Part shown: piece after piece, positions 45,814 to 56,909 of the stretch
Position numbering within the stretch: position 1 is the stretch's first letter
How the letters are laid out: every line of letters starts with the position of its first letter
Assembly (NCBI RefSeq): GCF_030272615.1
Contig: NC_081413.1
Coordinates: forward strand, 143,816,476-143,880,475
Direction of reading: 5' to 3'
DNA length: 64,000 nt
From: Cryptomeria japonica
Lineage: Eukaryota; Streptophyta; Pinopsida; Cupressales; Cupressaceae
Translations under genes and position numbers: made by a program
Notes under the pieces: model-generated
The model's input: the letters and a program-made list of their open reading frames with translations, nothing else
Told to the model about the DNA's origin: nothing
The model's database searches: none

Positions 45814-47767
45814 TGTCATAACCCCTCTTTGGACATGGGATTAAATAAAGATGATAATTAAAACATTTGTTAATTAACACTTAATAATATTGGAAAATCG
45901 TCTCATTTATGAGACTTCACAATTTTCCTTTAATATATGATTATTAATATTTATTATTTGTTATGATTATTATTTATTATTATTGTTTTATTTTAATGTA
46001 ACGTTCCCAACTGACAACCTTCACATTCATGTTGTTCATTCTATATTGTAGGAAGACCATGGAACATATGAATCTTGGTTAACTTTGTAATGTCCCCACT
46101 TTAAAACACAATTTAATGATAAATAATAATGATAAAATTGAAATTAAAATAAATAAACATATATATATATATTTTTATATAATAATATAAATAAATAATA
46201 ATAATAAAATATAATATTCATTATGCGACTTAAAATGAATGAGATAGTGATTGGAATATATCATAGAACCACAATAACTATCGATAAGGAAGAAAATTGA
46301 ACCAAGCTTCGGTGGGAGATGGATCAATAGCAAAATCCATTAGGAATTAATGGACAATGACTAACATAGGTCGAGAGTGATAACAATACTTCAAAGATTG
46401 AATATGATGATACTCGGCTAAGGCACGAATCCATTGCGATGAAAAGAACAATATCCAAGCTGGTGCAAAACCGACTATTAGCCATTGGTTATCATTCAAT
46501 AGTCAATATTATTATAGAGAGATAATTAACACCTCGAAGGGAAGATTAATCGAATCTTTAGCAAAGATGGTTATCGCACCATGAGGAAGCACCGCCAGAC
46601 AAGGGGTTGTCTATCGCTGTCTAAAGAAAATACCATAGATCGAACAAATGCAGGATATTGGCTATCAATGTCCAGAGAGGGATCATCATGATCAACCATT
46701 AGTTAAGCAAACAATATTAGTTAATAGAGAAAGGCACGATTCAACAATCAGGTGCAATGATGTTAAGACACAACTTCTCACATCATGCCCACTCAAAAGG
46801 TATTAGAGAGGTTTGTGATTCGTCCAAAAGGATATAAAAAGAAAAAAGGGATTCTTTACGGAAATTATTCTATCTGAGACCCAAACGTTCAAGGACCCCA
46901 TAATCCGCCTATATCTTGGGAGGTTTGCCACCACCAATTACATGGTTTTGGACACATGATAAGAGAATTAATCAAACAGGAACAATGTTAGGTAAATTGC
47001 ACGATTAGTTAGCAATAATACGGGAGGACATCAACAAGTCAATAATATATTGTATACGTGAATATATACATATAGATCGTGGGAAGTTTGTCTCTTATTA
47101 GTGATCCATTTTGGATCGCTCCTTATGAGCAATTACCTTGGGCATACTATCAATTGCATAAGGAACAAAGTCAGCAGTCTGGGAGAACACCATATCTTAT
47201 TATGAAGGAAGAAATACCACGTGGGAGGCCTCTGATCTAACAAAGAAATCAGAATTTAAGGAAAAAGACTTCAACAGAAATTTAAGTTAATTAATATTAG
47301 AAGGAGCTTGCCAAAGTGCTTTGTGGGCCCACCCAATAATTATTCAGAATATTATAATAAAAGAATCTTCCAATAGTATTTGTAGAAAAGGTGGAAGATT
47401 TTACAACTTTTGTTGTGTGTTTTAGCAGCAGCTCCACTCTAGGGAATGGGGCCCACTTGTAATATTTGGAGATATTGTTTGTATTTTCAATTTCAACACC
47501 ACTTAAGCTTTTACAAGGAATCTGGGAATTTTTGTTTGTGATTTGAGCCAAAGGGATTAACAAATGTTTAAGAGGAGTCAACAACATGCTGAAGAATTTT
47601 GCTTGGGAGAGTGCCAAGATAAGTACTACTCTTTTAAATTCAATATTTTAATGAAATGTGTTTTTTTTTAATAATTTTATGTTTATTAATATATTATCAT
47701 TCTAACTTTAATTTGAAATTGATGTCTCAGTATTAAATTATGGTAAGTCTTAAATGGGGACATTACA
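45814..47767 (-). mobile_element. Solo LTR (1954 bp) in the G4 chromodomain, GGTAG duplication
   Basis: Termini TGTCATAACCCC (45814) and GGGGACATTACA (47767) with GGTAG at 45809-45813 and 47768-47772. Taking it out with one GGTAG restores the chromodomain frame. It is AT-rich inside and has a second TGTAATGTCCCC at 46086-46097. No coding frame is recognised. Confidence 0.82.
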
Positions 47768-49082
47768 GGTAGATCCTTCCAATGCACAAGGAACTCCTTG
47801 ACTATGCACAATCTTAGCTTCATCTCTCCGACATCGATGATCTCCGCTAGTTCCAAAGTTAGTTTTCCTTCTTCGTCGATGGGTGGCAGATCCTTGGACA
47901 CTGTGACGCATTGCCCGACGACCTTCTTGAGACATGACACGTGAAAACATTGTGAATCCGACTCCGCTCAAGAAGCTCCAACTCGTAGGCGACCTTGCTC
48001 ACCCTCCGAACCACCCTGTAGGGTCCATAGACATGCGGCTTCAACTTCTCCTTACCACTTGTCTTCAAGCAGGATTGTTTGTACGGTTGAAGTCGAAGGT
48101 ATACCAGATTACCCACCTCAAAATTTCGCTCAATCCGATGTCTATCAGCATACATCTTATGTTGCTTCTGAGCCCTCTCCAGGTTATCCTTGAGAGATCT
48201 CAGGATATCTAAACTCTCTTGAAGCTAGTCTTTGGCCCTCGGTGCATGACTATCTCCCAATGCCAAATCAACAAATGGCGAAGGTTCATAACCATACAAT
48301 GCTTTGAAGGGTGGCATGCCTATCAACATGTGATAGGTGGTGTTGTAACAGTGTTCATCCAAATGTAGCCAGCGAACCCAAGCCTTATGTTGTGTTGAGA
48401 CGTAGTTCCTGAGATAACCCTTCAACCATTTGTTCACAATCTTGGTCTATCCGTTTGTCTACGGATGGTAGCTCGTGCTGGGCAACAACTCGGTTCCTGC
48501 CAACCGAAATAACTCCATCCAAAAGGTACTCAGAAAACGGCTATCTTTGTCACTTACTATGTTCCGTGGTAGACCATGTAAGCGGAATACCTCATGGAAG
48601 AACAACTCGGCCACTTGAGCTGCATGGTATCCTATGGGAATGGCAAAAAAAGGGGCATACTTGGTCAAGCGGTCTACCACGATGAAGATGCAATCCTTAC
48701 CTTGCACTTTGGGGAGCCCAGTAATGAAATCCATCGAGATGCTATCCCATTTCTGGTTAGGGATTGGCAATGGTTGAAGTCGTCCAGCTGGTAACGTGTG
48801 CTCAGATTTGTTCTCCTGACAGGTGGGGCATTCCCGCACGTACTGCAAGATGTCGTTCTTAAGTCCCTTCCAAGAAAACCTTTCCCAGATCTATCTATAG
48901 GTTTTCAAGTATCCCAAGTGTCCGGCCAAGCGAGAGTCGTGCATTTCCTTTAGAATCTTCTCCTTCATCTTGGACTCGGGTCATCCTAACCATCCATCAG
49001 TTCGCAGGGAAAAGTATTCTTGGAGTATTCAACCAACAGATGTTCCTTCCGATCCGCCGAAATCTGGGATAGAGAACTATAC
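47768..49082 (-). pseudogene. pol: G4 integrase and chromodomain N-terminal half
   Basis: Integrase joins element DNA to the chromosome. Minus strand: CPTCQENKSEHTLPAGRLQP and SMDFITGLP near 48720, VVDRLTKYA near 48670, IVSDKDSRFLS near 48550 (second acidic residue), the YHP block near 48460, then WVRWLHLDEHCYNTTYHM near 48370, LRLQPYKQSCLKTSG near 48090 and the chromodomain start VKEFLVHWKDLP at about 47775. At the other end, near 49010-49080, lies ISADRKEHLLVEYSKN, the linker to RNase H. Frameshifts and stops occur near 48440, 48890 and 48985. Confidence 0.87.
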
Positions 49083-50556
49083 TGTCCCTACTAATTAGAG
49101 ATCACTTTCCTGCAAAACAGATTGTTAGAATGCAACAAAATATATATTACTAATCTAATTTGCAATTAAACTTCAATTACTTAATTAAAACTAATCTCAA
49201 TTTTTAGGTAATAAAAAGGATACGAACGAAGTATTGGGATATGTCCTTAGGTGGTTGTAATGCCCACCTTCTTGGAACCTATCATGGTTCCAAGCCTTAC
49301 CAGGGAAATCGATGGATAATTCAATTCCCGTCTTGGATGTAGCATCTTACATCCAAGCCTACCAAGGAAGATCGTCATATAAGATCAATTCCTTGCCTTG
49401 GATGATACATCTTATCATCCAAGTCTACCAGAGAGGACCGACAAGATCCGTCTCTTCTTGGGTGAGCTTCTGACACCCAAGCCTTTAACATATATGCATA
49501 TGAGTACTTAGTATATACTGCCTACCAGGGATTATCATAATTCCGAATTAGGCTAAGGGGATTTTCTCCCAATAGCCTCCATCACATAGCCAAATTATTG
49601 TTATTCATATAACATTTTATATTTCATTATCATTTTAATCTATAATTTATGCCTGCCTCTACATATTTCTTAATTACTATTATTGCTCCTACAAACATAC
49701 ATATATTCTGCATACATACATATATACATTGGTACATATACATGAGACAATATAATTATAAGACTATAGCTCTGTCAACATGATTCATGATCTATCACAT
49801 ATGACAGATCTATTATACACATATGTGTGTGTGTGGCACACACATCCACACACATATATATCCCTGTGGCATACAAACTAACAGCTTACCTTTTTCCGCA
49901 GTCTGTTGGCACAGCCTTTCTTCCTCCCGTTTTCCTTTCTTCCCGTGCCTCCTCCTTCGATCTGCAGGTTGTCTTATTTAATACCCGTGGAGGGGAGGGG
50001 TTGCGTCCCACCACGGGGTCCCTTCCGTGGGAAGGGGTGTGACGGTGGTCGCAGCCCAAGGCTGTGACTCCCGTCCCACCACTTCCCGCGGGGGGTAATG
50101 ACAGTGGTGTTACTCTTTTTTTAAAATGAACTTATACCATATATTATTACTATTTAATAATTAACATCATTTAATTGTTTAATAATTTATTTCTTCATCA
50201 TTTAATATATTAAATATATTAACATTATTTAATAATGTATTTCTTATGTTAACCTTATTTAATATATTAATATTATTTAATAATTTATTTCCTCATTTAA
50301 TATATTAACATTATTTTAATAATTTATTCCTTCATTTATATATTTCTAATGAACTCATTAATATATGCCATAATCATTATTGGTGTATTCTTTCACCCTT
50401 TGCATAAATTTATTTAATTATTATTAGTAACTTCATACATTTATTGCGGGTAATAATCCTAGTAGGGTTTACGAATGCAAGAATAAAGAGTAGAGTTCTA
50501 TGATACCGAGGTAAGATTTACATCATTCAATACAGTAGAGGGTTATCACAAGAACA
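49083..50556 (-). mobile_element. LTR-like insertion between G4 RNase H and integrase
   Basis: Termini on the minus strand are TGTTCTTGTGATAACCC (50556) and GTAGGGACA (49083). The flanks, TATAC and TATGA, agree only partly, so the duplication is decayed or the ends are off by a few bases. It holds four long hairpins (49271-49481), a GT microsatellite-like run near 49823-49855, and an AT-rich minisatellite of TTTAATAATTTATTTC type at about 50140-50340. No coding frame is seen. Confidence 0.55.
49271..49481. repeat. Array of four CTTGG...CCAAG hairpins
   Basis: At 49271-49294 (arms CTTGGAACC/GGTTCCAAG), 49333-49358 (CTTGGATGTA/TACATCCAAG), 49397-49423 (CTTGGATGATA/TATCATCCAAG) and 49457-49481 (CTTGGGTG/CACCCAAG). 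The first three are followed by a C(C/T)TACCAGGGA-like phrase. Period is about 62 bp. Confidence 0.88.
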
Positions 50557-51713
50557 TATGACAAGCCTTCTTGACAGGGCATCGGTTACAACATTATTCT
50601 TACCCTTCACATACTCAATGTCGAAATCAAATGCCTAGATTTTGCTTACCCACTTTTGTTGTCGTTCGTTCAGATCCCTTTGCCCCAAGAAATATCGCAG
50701 GCTATTGTGGTCTGTCCATACGACAAACTTTGCCCCAACAAGGCACTGCCGAAACTTCGTCAATACGTGCATGATGGCGAGCATCTCCTTGTCGTAGACG
50801 GAGTACAACCGCTCAGCTCCCGAGAGCTTCCTACTCTCGAACGCGATGGGGTGATGGTCTTGCATCAACACCACTCCAATGCCTTCACCTGAGGCATCGC
50901 CCTCCATGATGAAAGGGCGCTTGAAGTTTGGTAGTGCCAAAACCGGACACGTACTCATAACTTCTTTTAATTTGTTGAAGGTGTGTTGCGCTTGCGCATC
51001 CCAATGGAAAGATCCTTTCTTCGTCAAATCTGTCAGCGGTGCACCAAGCTGTGAAAATCCTTTCACAAACCTTCTATAATAACTGCACAATCCAAAAAAA
51101 CCACCTAGCTCCAAGAAAGTCTTGTGTGGAGGCCAGTCCAGAATTGCTTGAATCTTCCCCTGGGGAACTTGTACCCCCCGAGCACTGATGACGTGACCCA
51201 AGTACAGGACCTCAGTCATTCCAAACTCACATTTGGACCTCTTGGCATATAATGATTGCGACTCCATAATCCCCAATACTTCGTCCAAAAGTCTTAGATG
51301 TTCCTCCCAGGGCTTGCTCTAGATGAGCATGTCATCGAAAAATACCAGTAGGAACTTACGCAGTTGCTTGTTGAAGATGTGCTTCATCCACGACTGAAAA
51401 GTGGCAAGAGTATTGGTTAACCCAAACAACATGACCAAGATCTCATAGTGTTCGTAAAGGCAACGAAAGGCTGTCTTCCACATCTTGCTCCCTCATACGG
51501 ATTTGATGGTAGCCGGAGCGGAGATCAATTTTGGAGAAATAGACTGCGCCATGTAGTTCGTCCAACAGCTCATCGATCCTGGGAATGGGGTATCTATTCT
51601 TGATAGTCTTCTTGTTCAGTGCACGATAGTCAACACACATTCTGAAAGTTTCGTCCTTCTTCTTCACCAGTACCACCGAGGACGCAGAGGAGCTAGAGCT
51701 GGGCCGGATCTAT
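50557..51713 (-). pseudogene. pol: G4 RT and RNase H
   Basis: Minus strand: [14 protein letters not shown] near 51670, [31 protein letters not shown], a frameshift near 51460, the VFFDD catalytic box near 51345 beside a stop, then LYLGHVIS, FFGLCSYYRRF and LPNFKRPFIMEGDASGEG (RNase H) to DALSRR at about 50575. The frame stops at the inserted LTR. Together with 47768-49082 and 45718-45813 it makes one broken pol gene. Confidence 0.87.
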
Positions 51714-52141
51714 TGTAATGTCCCCTTCTCAATGATGTGCTTTCAGTGGTCCATTGGCCTATTTGAGGGACTCGTAGGCTATGTGGAATGGCGAATTCAG
51801 TGCACCTTTGAGGTGGGTGACATGGTTTATTTGAGGCTCCAACCCTACAGGCAGTCTACTCTCAAGAAGAGTGCAGTTGAGAAATTCAAACCATGATTCT
51901 ATGGGCCTTTCAGAGTCAACAGGAGGATTGAAGAAGTGGTGTATGAGTTGGAACTACCGGCGAGCAGCAAGATTCATAATGTATTTCATGTGTCTCGCCT
52001 TAAGAAGCCTCTTGGACACAATGTTGTTGCTTCAGCAGAGTTCCCTCCACTTGATGAGGAGGGAGAGCTAGTTTTGATTCCTCAAGCTATCCTTGACTTC
52101 AAGGAGCATTCTTTGAGGAGAAGGGTGATCAAGGAATACTT
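51714..52141 (+). pseudogene. pol: Gypsy G5 remnant: LTR start fused to pol end
   Basis: It begins with an LTR start (TGTAATGTCCCCTTCTC to GGCTATGTGGAATG, about 75 bp) that passes directly into the end of pol near 51790. The pol part gives FEVGDMVYLRLQPYRQ, VYELELPASSKIHNVFHVS and RRRVIKEYF, that is, the integrase tail and chromodomain start, with a stop near 51895. The remaining LTR and nearly all of the internal region are deleted. The chromodomain is cut at 52141 by the C2 LTR. G5 itself lies inside G4. Confidence 0.75.
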
Positions 52142-52173
52142 TGTTGATACATGATAGCCTCGGTAAGATAAAT

Positions 52174-52229
52174 GATTGAATGAGAGATAAATGAAGTCTC
52201 TCATTCAATCGTCTATCTCATCGATAGAC
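52174..52229. repeat. Two adjacent perfect hairpins
   Basis: Arms GATTGAATGAGAGA (52174-52187) and TCTCTCATTCAATC (52197-52210) are perfect complements; GTCTATC / GATAGAC (52211-52229) follows at once. Confidence 0.88.
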
Positions 52230-52414
52230 TAGATAAGACTTCAGTTATCATTACTTGTTCGATGATTATTACTCTCCGATATGTTATGTTCAGGTTTCAT
52301 CTTATACTAATAATTATATGCATGATAACTCAAGTCTACGTAGATATTCACTTGTATACAATCTTGCTGTGATCGTATTCTTCGATCTATACATATATAA
52401 ACTCGCCAATAAAT

Positions 52415-52542
52415 CCCGATTAACACCGGGTTCGTAACCAATGCCCAAAATATCGATTAACATCGGTTGATTATCCTAATGCATAAAATACCGATTAGCA
52501 TCGGTTTTGTTTGTTAATACATACACACCGATTGACATCAGT
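52415..52542 (+). repeat. Four-copy hairpin repeat in the C2 LTR
   Basis: Copies at 52415-52430 (CCCG/CGGG), 52452-52467 (CGAT/ATCG), 52490-52505 (ACCGAT/ATCGGT) and 52527-52542 (ACCGAT/ATCAGT), period about 38 bp. Confidence 0.8.
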
Positions 52543-52614
52543 TAAACGCAATTATGATGTGAAAGGGCGCGATCAAGACATGACCGGTCAAGGTATTGCT
52601 TGATCTTCATGATT

Positions 52615-52617
<3 letters not shown>

Positions 52618-52697
<80 letters not shown>
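52618..52697. repeat. (AT)40 microsatellite
   Basis: 80 bp of uninterrupted AT dinucleotides in the C2 5' LTR. Its translation as repeated IY explains the minus-strand frame there. Confidence 0.97.
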
Positions 52698-52701
<4 letters not shown>

Positions 52702-52865
52702 CGATGATTATGAGAAGAACATAGAAGTGATAAATGCTCCTTCTCATCTACAACATACAAGACAATAATCAGATTTATTATAATAAGAAATAACATATAC
52801 TTGAAAGAAAAATAAACCTTGAATATAACTTGCATCTTGAATAGAAAATTGAATAACATTTAACA

Positions 52866-52877
52866 TGGTATCAGAGC
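52866..52877 (+). other. C2 primer binding site
   Basis: TGGTATCAGAGC directly after TTTAACA. Confidence 0.88.
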
Positions 52878-52957
52878 TATAGTTAAATCGAACATGAGGC
52901 TATTCAATTTTGTGGAAAATTCAAGACAACAATATATTCAACTTCACATTTCTCCTA

Positions 52958-53691
52958 ATGGCTAGCACTATCGAATTCAAAGATAGACTCGGAGGACGTG
53001 ATGACTTCTCAGCATGGAAGTTCAGAATTCAGATGATTCTAAGAGAAAATAAAGTCGAATCATTTGTAAAAACTGGAACTACAGAACCTGAGACTGAACC
53101 TGACAAAACAACTTGGATAGAGGGAAATGAAAAGGCCAGCAAATTCATAGTTAATGGGGTGAGAAATAATATTATGCCCATCATAAGGAAACATGAAATG
53201 GCCTACAACATGTTCAAAGCACTTAAAGATGCATTTGAGATATCCAATGCTAGTAGAACCTTGGCTTTAAAGAGAGAAATAAATCATATAGCTATTATCA
53301 AAGGGGAGTCAGTCAATGCCTACTTCATGTGGCTATCAGCCCTAAAGGATGAGCTAGCAACTCTTGGATATGAGATCCAAAGCAAAGAATTAACACTCAT
53401 TGCTTTAGATGGGTTGCCTAGTATATGGAAAACATTCGTCCAAGGCATCAGTGCAAGGGATAAATTTCCAAAGTTTGAAAGGCTAAAGGCAGATTGTCTC
53501 CAAGAAGAATCAAGGTTAAATAAGAAAGGGATCAAACAAAAGAATATAGATGAAGATCTTCAAGTCCTAAATACAAACTCCAACAAGAAAAGCAAGCAGA
53601 AACAATTTAGGAAGAGGAAAGGTCGTCATGGCAAGAACACCTTCAAGAAGGATCTTTCACAGATTCAATGTCACAGATGCGACAAATTCGG
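52958..53691 (+). CDS. gag: C2 gag, first part (interrupted by G3)
   Basis: Copia gag. I take the ATG at 52958 (MASTIEFKDRLGGRDDFSAW), which aligns with the C1 start MATGVRFEDRL, over the in-frame ATG at 52910 that lies in the leader. It has a gag core, a lysine-rich stretch (NSNKKSKQKQFRKRKGRHGK) and the first half of the zinc knuckle, CHRCDKFG. There G3 inserted; TTCGG (53687-53691) is its duplicated target. The second half of the knuckle, HYVAKC, follows at 63688. No stop or frameshift is seen in this part, so C2 may have been intact when it was hit. Confidence 0.88.
53687..53691. repeat. Left target-site duplication of G3 (TTCGG)
   Basis: Matches TTCGA at 63682-63686 with one change. TTCGG plus ACAC restores Phe-Gly-His of the zinc knuckle, so the left copy is the original. 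Confidence 0.75.
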
Positions 53692-54549
53692 TGTAATGTC
53701 CCCTTCCTTGTGATGTTGCATTCAGTGGTCCATTGGCCTATTTCGGAGACCCGTAGGCTATGTGGAAAGACGAATTAAGGGTCCTCATGTTCCTTGGAGT
53801 TCCGACCAGACTTGTCAGGGGTGGAAGGTTTTTAGTAAGTTAGGGTTTTGCTTTCAGGATGGTACAGAGTTGCAAAGCTCGCCAAGTTTTTTCTCTGGTT
53901 GCGAAGATAACGATTTTTCGAGCATTATTTCATGACTTACTATTTTTAGTAAGTAGCAATTTGGGGTATTCTATTTTTGGCAGTCCTGGATTTGGTCCTG
54001 TCCCAGCACAATTCAGTGATCCTCATTGTTCAGCCTCATCTGGATTCCATTAATAATCAGTACTGGAACTATAAGCAATTTAATTAAATATTATTCCTTA
54101 TCCTAAGGTTATTATTTAATTATTTTATCACTTATTGATGTTATGGGAAATTGTGCAAAATATAATATTTTTCCTAAGTCATGTATGGGCGATTTAATTG
54201 GAGAATTAAAGGGAGACTTCATTCTTTATATTTTAAAGAATTTATAATGTCAAAAATCGTGGCCCCTCTCCTTGGCATGATTTTCACTTGGGAAAGCGGG
54301 CCCCACTTTGGGTCCACTAGGAAATGAAATGCAATTGGAATGAGGCGAAATTGGGAGGCAGTTTCATTTAAATTTCAGATTGGAAAAGCTATATAAACAG
54401 AGGTTGGGCTCCTCATTTGGCATCCAGAGAAAATATATCGTTATGCCGTCGGAATGACTCCAGACATTCTTCGAGGGTGAATACCTCCTAGATCCTTCCT
54501 TCCAGTTTCGAGTGTGAGACATCACTCCTAGTTGTGGTGTGTAGTTGTG

Positions 54550-55793
54550 TCATATTCCCGTGTAGACAGAAGGCAATGATTAGAAACATTAAACAATACA
54601 TGTACATAAATATATATATTTTCAATACAAAAATTATATTTACCGTTTAAAATACGTTTTATTTTAACTAGTGGGAGTAATGAAAGGACGCATCCATTCC
54701 CAAGCCACCTCCAGAATAGACGCCATGTTTCAAGGGGAATCGCGTGGTTTCAAAGAGGTATAAACCCGAACCCCAACGAAACACGGGAGAAGAGGGCAAG
54801 GAGAGAGGGGCAAGGAGAAGCATCCAGTAGGTAACTTCATTACTCAGTAATAATATTTATTTCAGTTTTCATAATTTATGATGCCTAGACAACCATGAGG
54901 ACTGCCCTGGGAACCAGCGATGAAGAACCAGCGCCTAGTAAGCATCCCTCCCCATCACTAGCAAGCCGGTATGTCCCCAGACCAATCCGCTTAAATGTCG
55001 AAATGATGAAGTATGTCTTTGTGCAAGTTGTATTAAATCTACTTTCATTCCTCATATAACAGTAATGAATATAATTTAACTAGTGGCCTAGATTAATTGC
55101 TAAATCGGTTCCATGCCTAAAAATGTCTTGCCAAATGAACTAAGCACATTTTTAATGTACAAAAGGGTAAAATGAACTTAATCTTCACACCAGATAGGTA
55201 GCCTGCAATATCAGGTTTAGTATGCTGCATTAAAATACATTTTAGTGACAGATAGAAGAATAAAAATAATTCATTCATTCTCAAACACAATAATAAGTAA
55301 AGAACAGGAATACTAATTAATGATAGTCATGTTTCTGCAACTAGGCACAAATATAATGAATTAATCCCTACAAATTTATATATAATGGATAAATGTTAAC
55401 CAAGTAATATAGTCATGAATCTATGTTTTCTATATGCATTTGTTATCTTCCTGATATCCTCTGTTTGTTAGTACATTCAAGATAATGAGTGCAAGCCAGG
55501 GGTATGCTAGGCCCATCCTCAGGTGGCCCTATTAGCCCTAAGAGACAGGATGGGTTTGGATGGGTAGCCCAGCCAACTTGGAAAATCCTCAAAATCTAGA
55601 ATGGGTCGTGTATTTATTTTGTGCTGCAATAGTTATGCCACTGATCTAATATTATTGTTGACATATAAAATAAAATATCTAAATGTTGCAGGAAACCGTA
55701 ATTTCCTTTTGTGGCCCTAAATCCAACATTCGGTGGATAGATCAGGCCCTAATTATCAGGAAGGCGAGGCAGGTACAGCAAATGTTCATTGCA
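54550..55793. mobile_element. 1244-bp insertion in the G3 5' LTR, 7-bp duplication
   Basis: AGTTGTG occurs at 54543-54549 and 55794-55800 and only once in the 3' LTR (near 62661), which serves as the empty site. No terminal inverted repeats, poly(A) or Helitron ends are seen, so the class is unknown. It has exon-like pieces: an open stretch near 54675-54760 ending at GAG|GTATAA, one around 54895-54970, and one after ATGTTGCAG near 55692 (ISFCGPKSNIRWIDQALI). It may be a captured host-gene fragment; I do not recognise the gene. Confidence 0.7.
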
Positions 55794-56379
55794 AGTTGTG
55801 AGCTTCTTGGTGATTTTTGGGTGTGTTGGTGAAGTTTTGTAAGTGCTGCTGGTTTTTTGGTATTGCTGGTGTGTGTTGGCTGAAAGTGTATTTCGCTCGT
55901 AGCTGCCTGTGTGTTGAATGCATCATTCTGGGTGAGGGCTCGTTGGAAGGCTACAGGAGAGACGATAAGTCTCCTATATTGGCGTGGCATTTGGAGAACT
56001 CTCCAATTTTTAGTTGCACATCGAACTTTTCAGCAAAAACTCCATTTCCAGAATTGCATTGGGATGCATGCCTTGCTGTTGGTGCTCTTCCTTTGCAGTT
56101 TCGAGGTATTGTTTTGTTTGCTTATGTCATATGCTTCATTTGCTTCTCATTTGGCATGATTCTATGGGGTTTTGAGTGTGTTACAAGCAATTTAGTGGGT
56201 TTCGGGATGGCTGGTTCTGTGTTTTCCTTGTATTTGATTTCAGAACAGCAAGTAGTATTATTGGTTAGAATGTGTTAGTGAATTCATAAGATATGTACTT
56301 CGCTCTATCTCCTTTCACATTTCTATCATTGTAAGAATTGCTTCAGTAGTACTGACCAATTCATTCTATGTTGTATTTC

Positions 56380-56640
56380 CCGCTGAACAAGTGGAAGAGG
56401 ATGGCTTAGCCGCCTGTATGTTTGTAATTCAGTTTTGTCCTCCCACTGAGCAAGTGGTTGAGTGATATTGTCCTCCCGCTAAGATATGCGGTTGAGTGAT
56501 AGTTTCATTTAAAAGTCCTCCCGTTGCATAAGCGGTAGATTGATTTGGTTCTATTATGCTTTGTTGCCTTGGCTGATTTACTGCCAAGTTTGTGTTCTTC
56601 ATCCTGCTGAAAAGTGGAAGGAGCTGGCTTGCCGCCCAGT
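56380..56640 (+). repeat. Hairpin modules in the G3 5' LTR
   Basis: CCGCTGAACAAGTGG, CCACTGAGCAAGTGG, CCGCTAAGATATGCGG and CCGTTGCATAAGCGG, most followed by TTGAGTGAT or TAGATTGAT; the 3' LTR has counterparts at about 63245-63450. Confidence 0.75.
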
Positions 56641-56851
56641 TTTGTAATTGCATTGTAGTTTCCAGCAGATTACAAAGCTAATGAACCCCTTGTCACCGTA
56701 TGCTCACACCTTCCCACATTGGGCTCTTGGTGATCAAAAAGTGGAAGGGTTACTTTTCAGCAGCATTTGGTTTTCATTTCCTAACCATAACAAGTGTTGT
56801 CTTGACTGTAATTGTGGAAAAATTTTAAAAAAATAAGAGGGAATTTTATGG

Positions 56852-56863
56852 TGGTATCAGAGC
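56852..56863 (+). other. G3 primer binding site
   Basis: TGGTATCAGAGC one base after the LTR; initiator tRNA-Met type, same spacing as G2. Confidence 0.88.
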
Positions 56864-56909
56864 TAGTTTTCCCTGCCAGCCTGTGAAGTCAGGGTAAACA
56901 GAGTTCTCT

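Larger units (their letters stand above)
44878..51713 (-). mobile_element. Gypsy G4 (chromodomain Ty3/gypsy), 5' part cut by G5
   Basis: Minus-strand element with a 3' LTR (about 44878-45717), the chromodomain in two halves (45718-45813 and 47768 upward), integrase (to 49082) and RNase H/RT (50557-51713). Solo LTRs split it at 45814-47767 and 49083-50556. At 51714 gypsy G5 begins; gag, protease and the 5' LTR lie beyond the nested elements, outside the window. Confidence 0.8.
52142..52865 (+). repeat. C2 5' LTR
   Basis: 724 bp, TGTTGATACATG to ATTTAACA, ending right at the primer site. It contains two hairpins near its start, four hairpin repeats and an (AT)40 tract. Confidence 0.8.
53692..56850 (+). 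repeat. G3 5' LTR
   Basis: TGTAATGTCCCCTTCC to GGGAATTTTATG (the last two bases, CA in the 3' copy, are changed). 3159 bp against 1882 bp for the 3' LTR; a 1244-bp insertion at 54550-55793 explains the excess. TATATAAA at 54390-54397, CTATTTTTAG at 53940-53949, hairpin modules at about 56380-56640. Confidence 0.9.

Noticed and set aside
45814-47767. DNA transposon with 12-bp terminal inverted repeats
   Set aside because: The 5-bp GGTAG duplication, the gypsy-like terminus and the lack of any transposase fit a solo LTR better.
52542-52859. Minus-strand frame rich in alternating I and Y
   Set aside because: It is the translation of the (AT)40 microsatellite in the C2 LTR.
55817-56278. 153-codon frame in the G3 5' LTR and its 110-codon counterpart at 62685
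   Set aside because: It is present in both LTRs but differs in length, lacks any domain and overlaps a region of LTR leader sequence; probably fortuitous.
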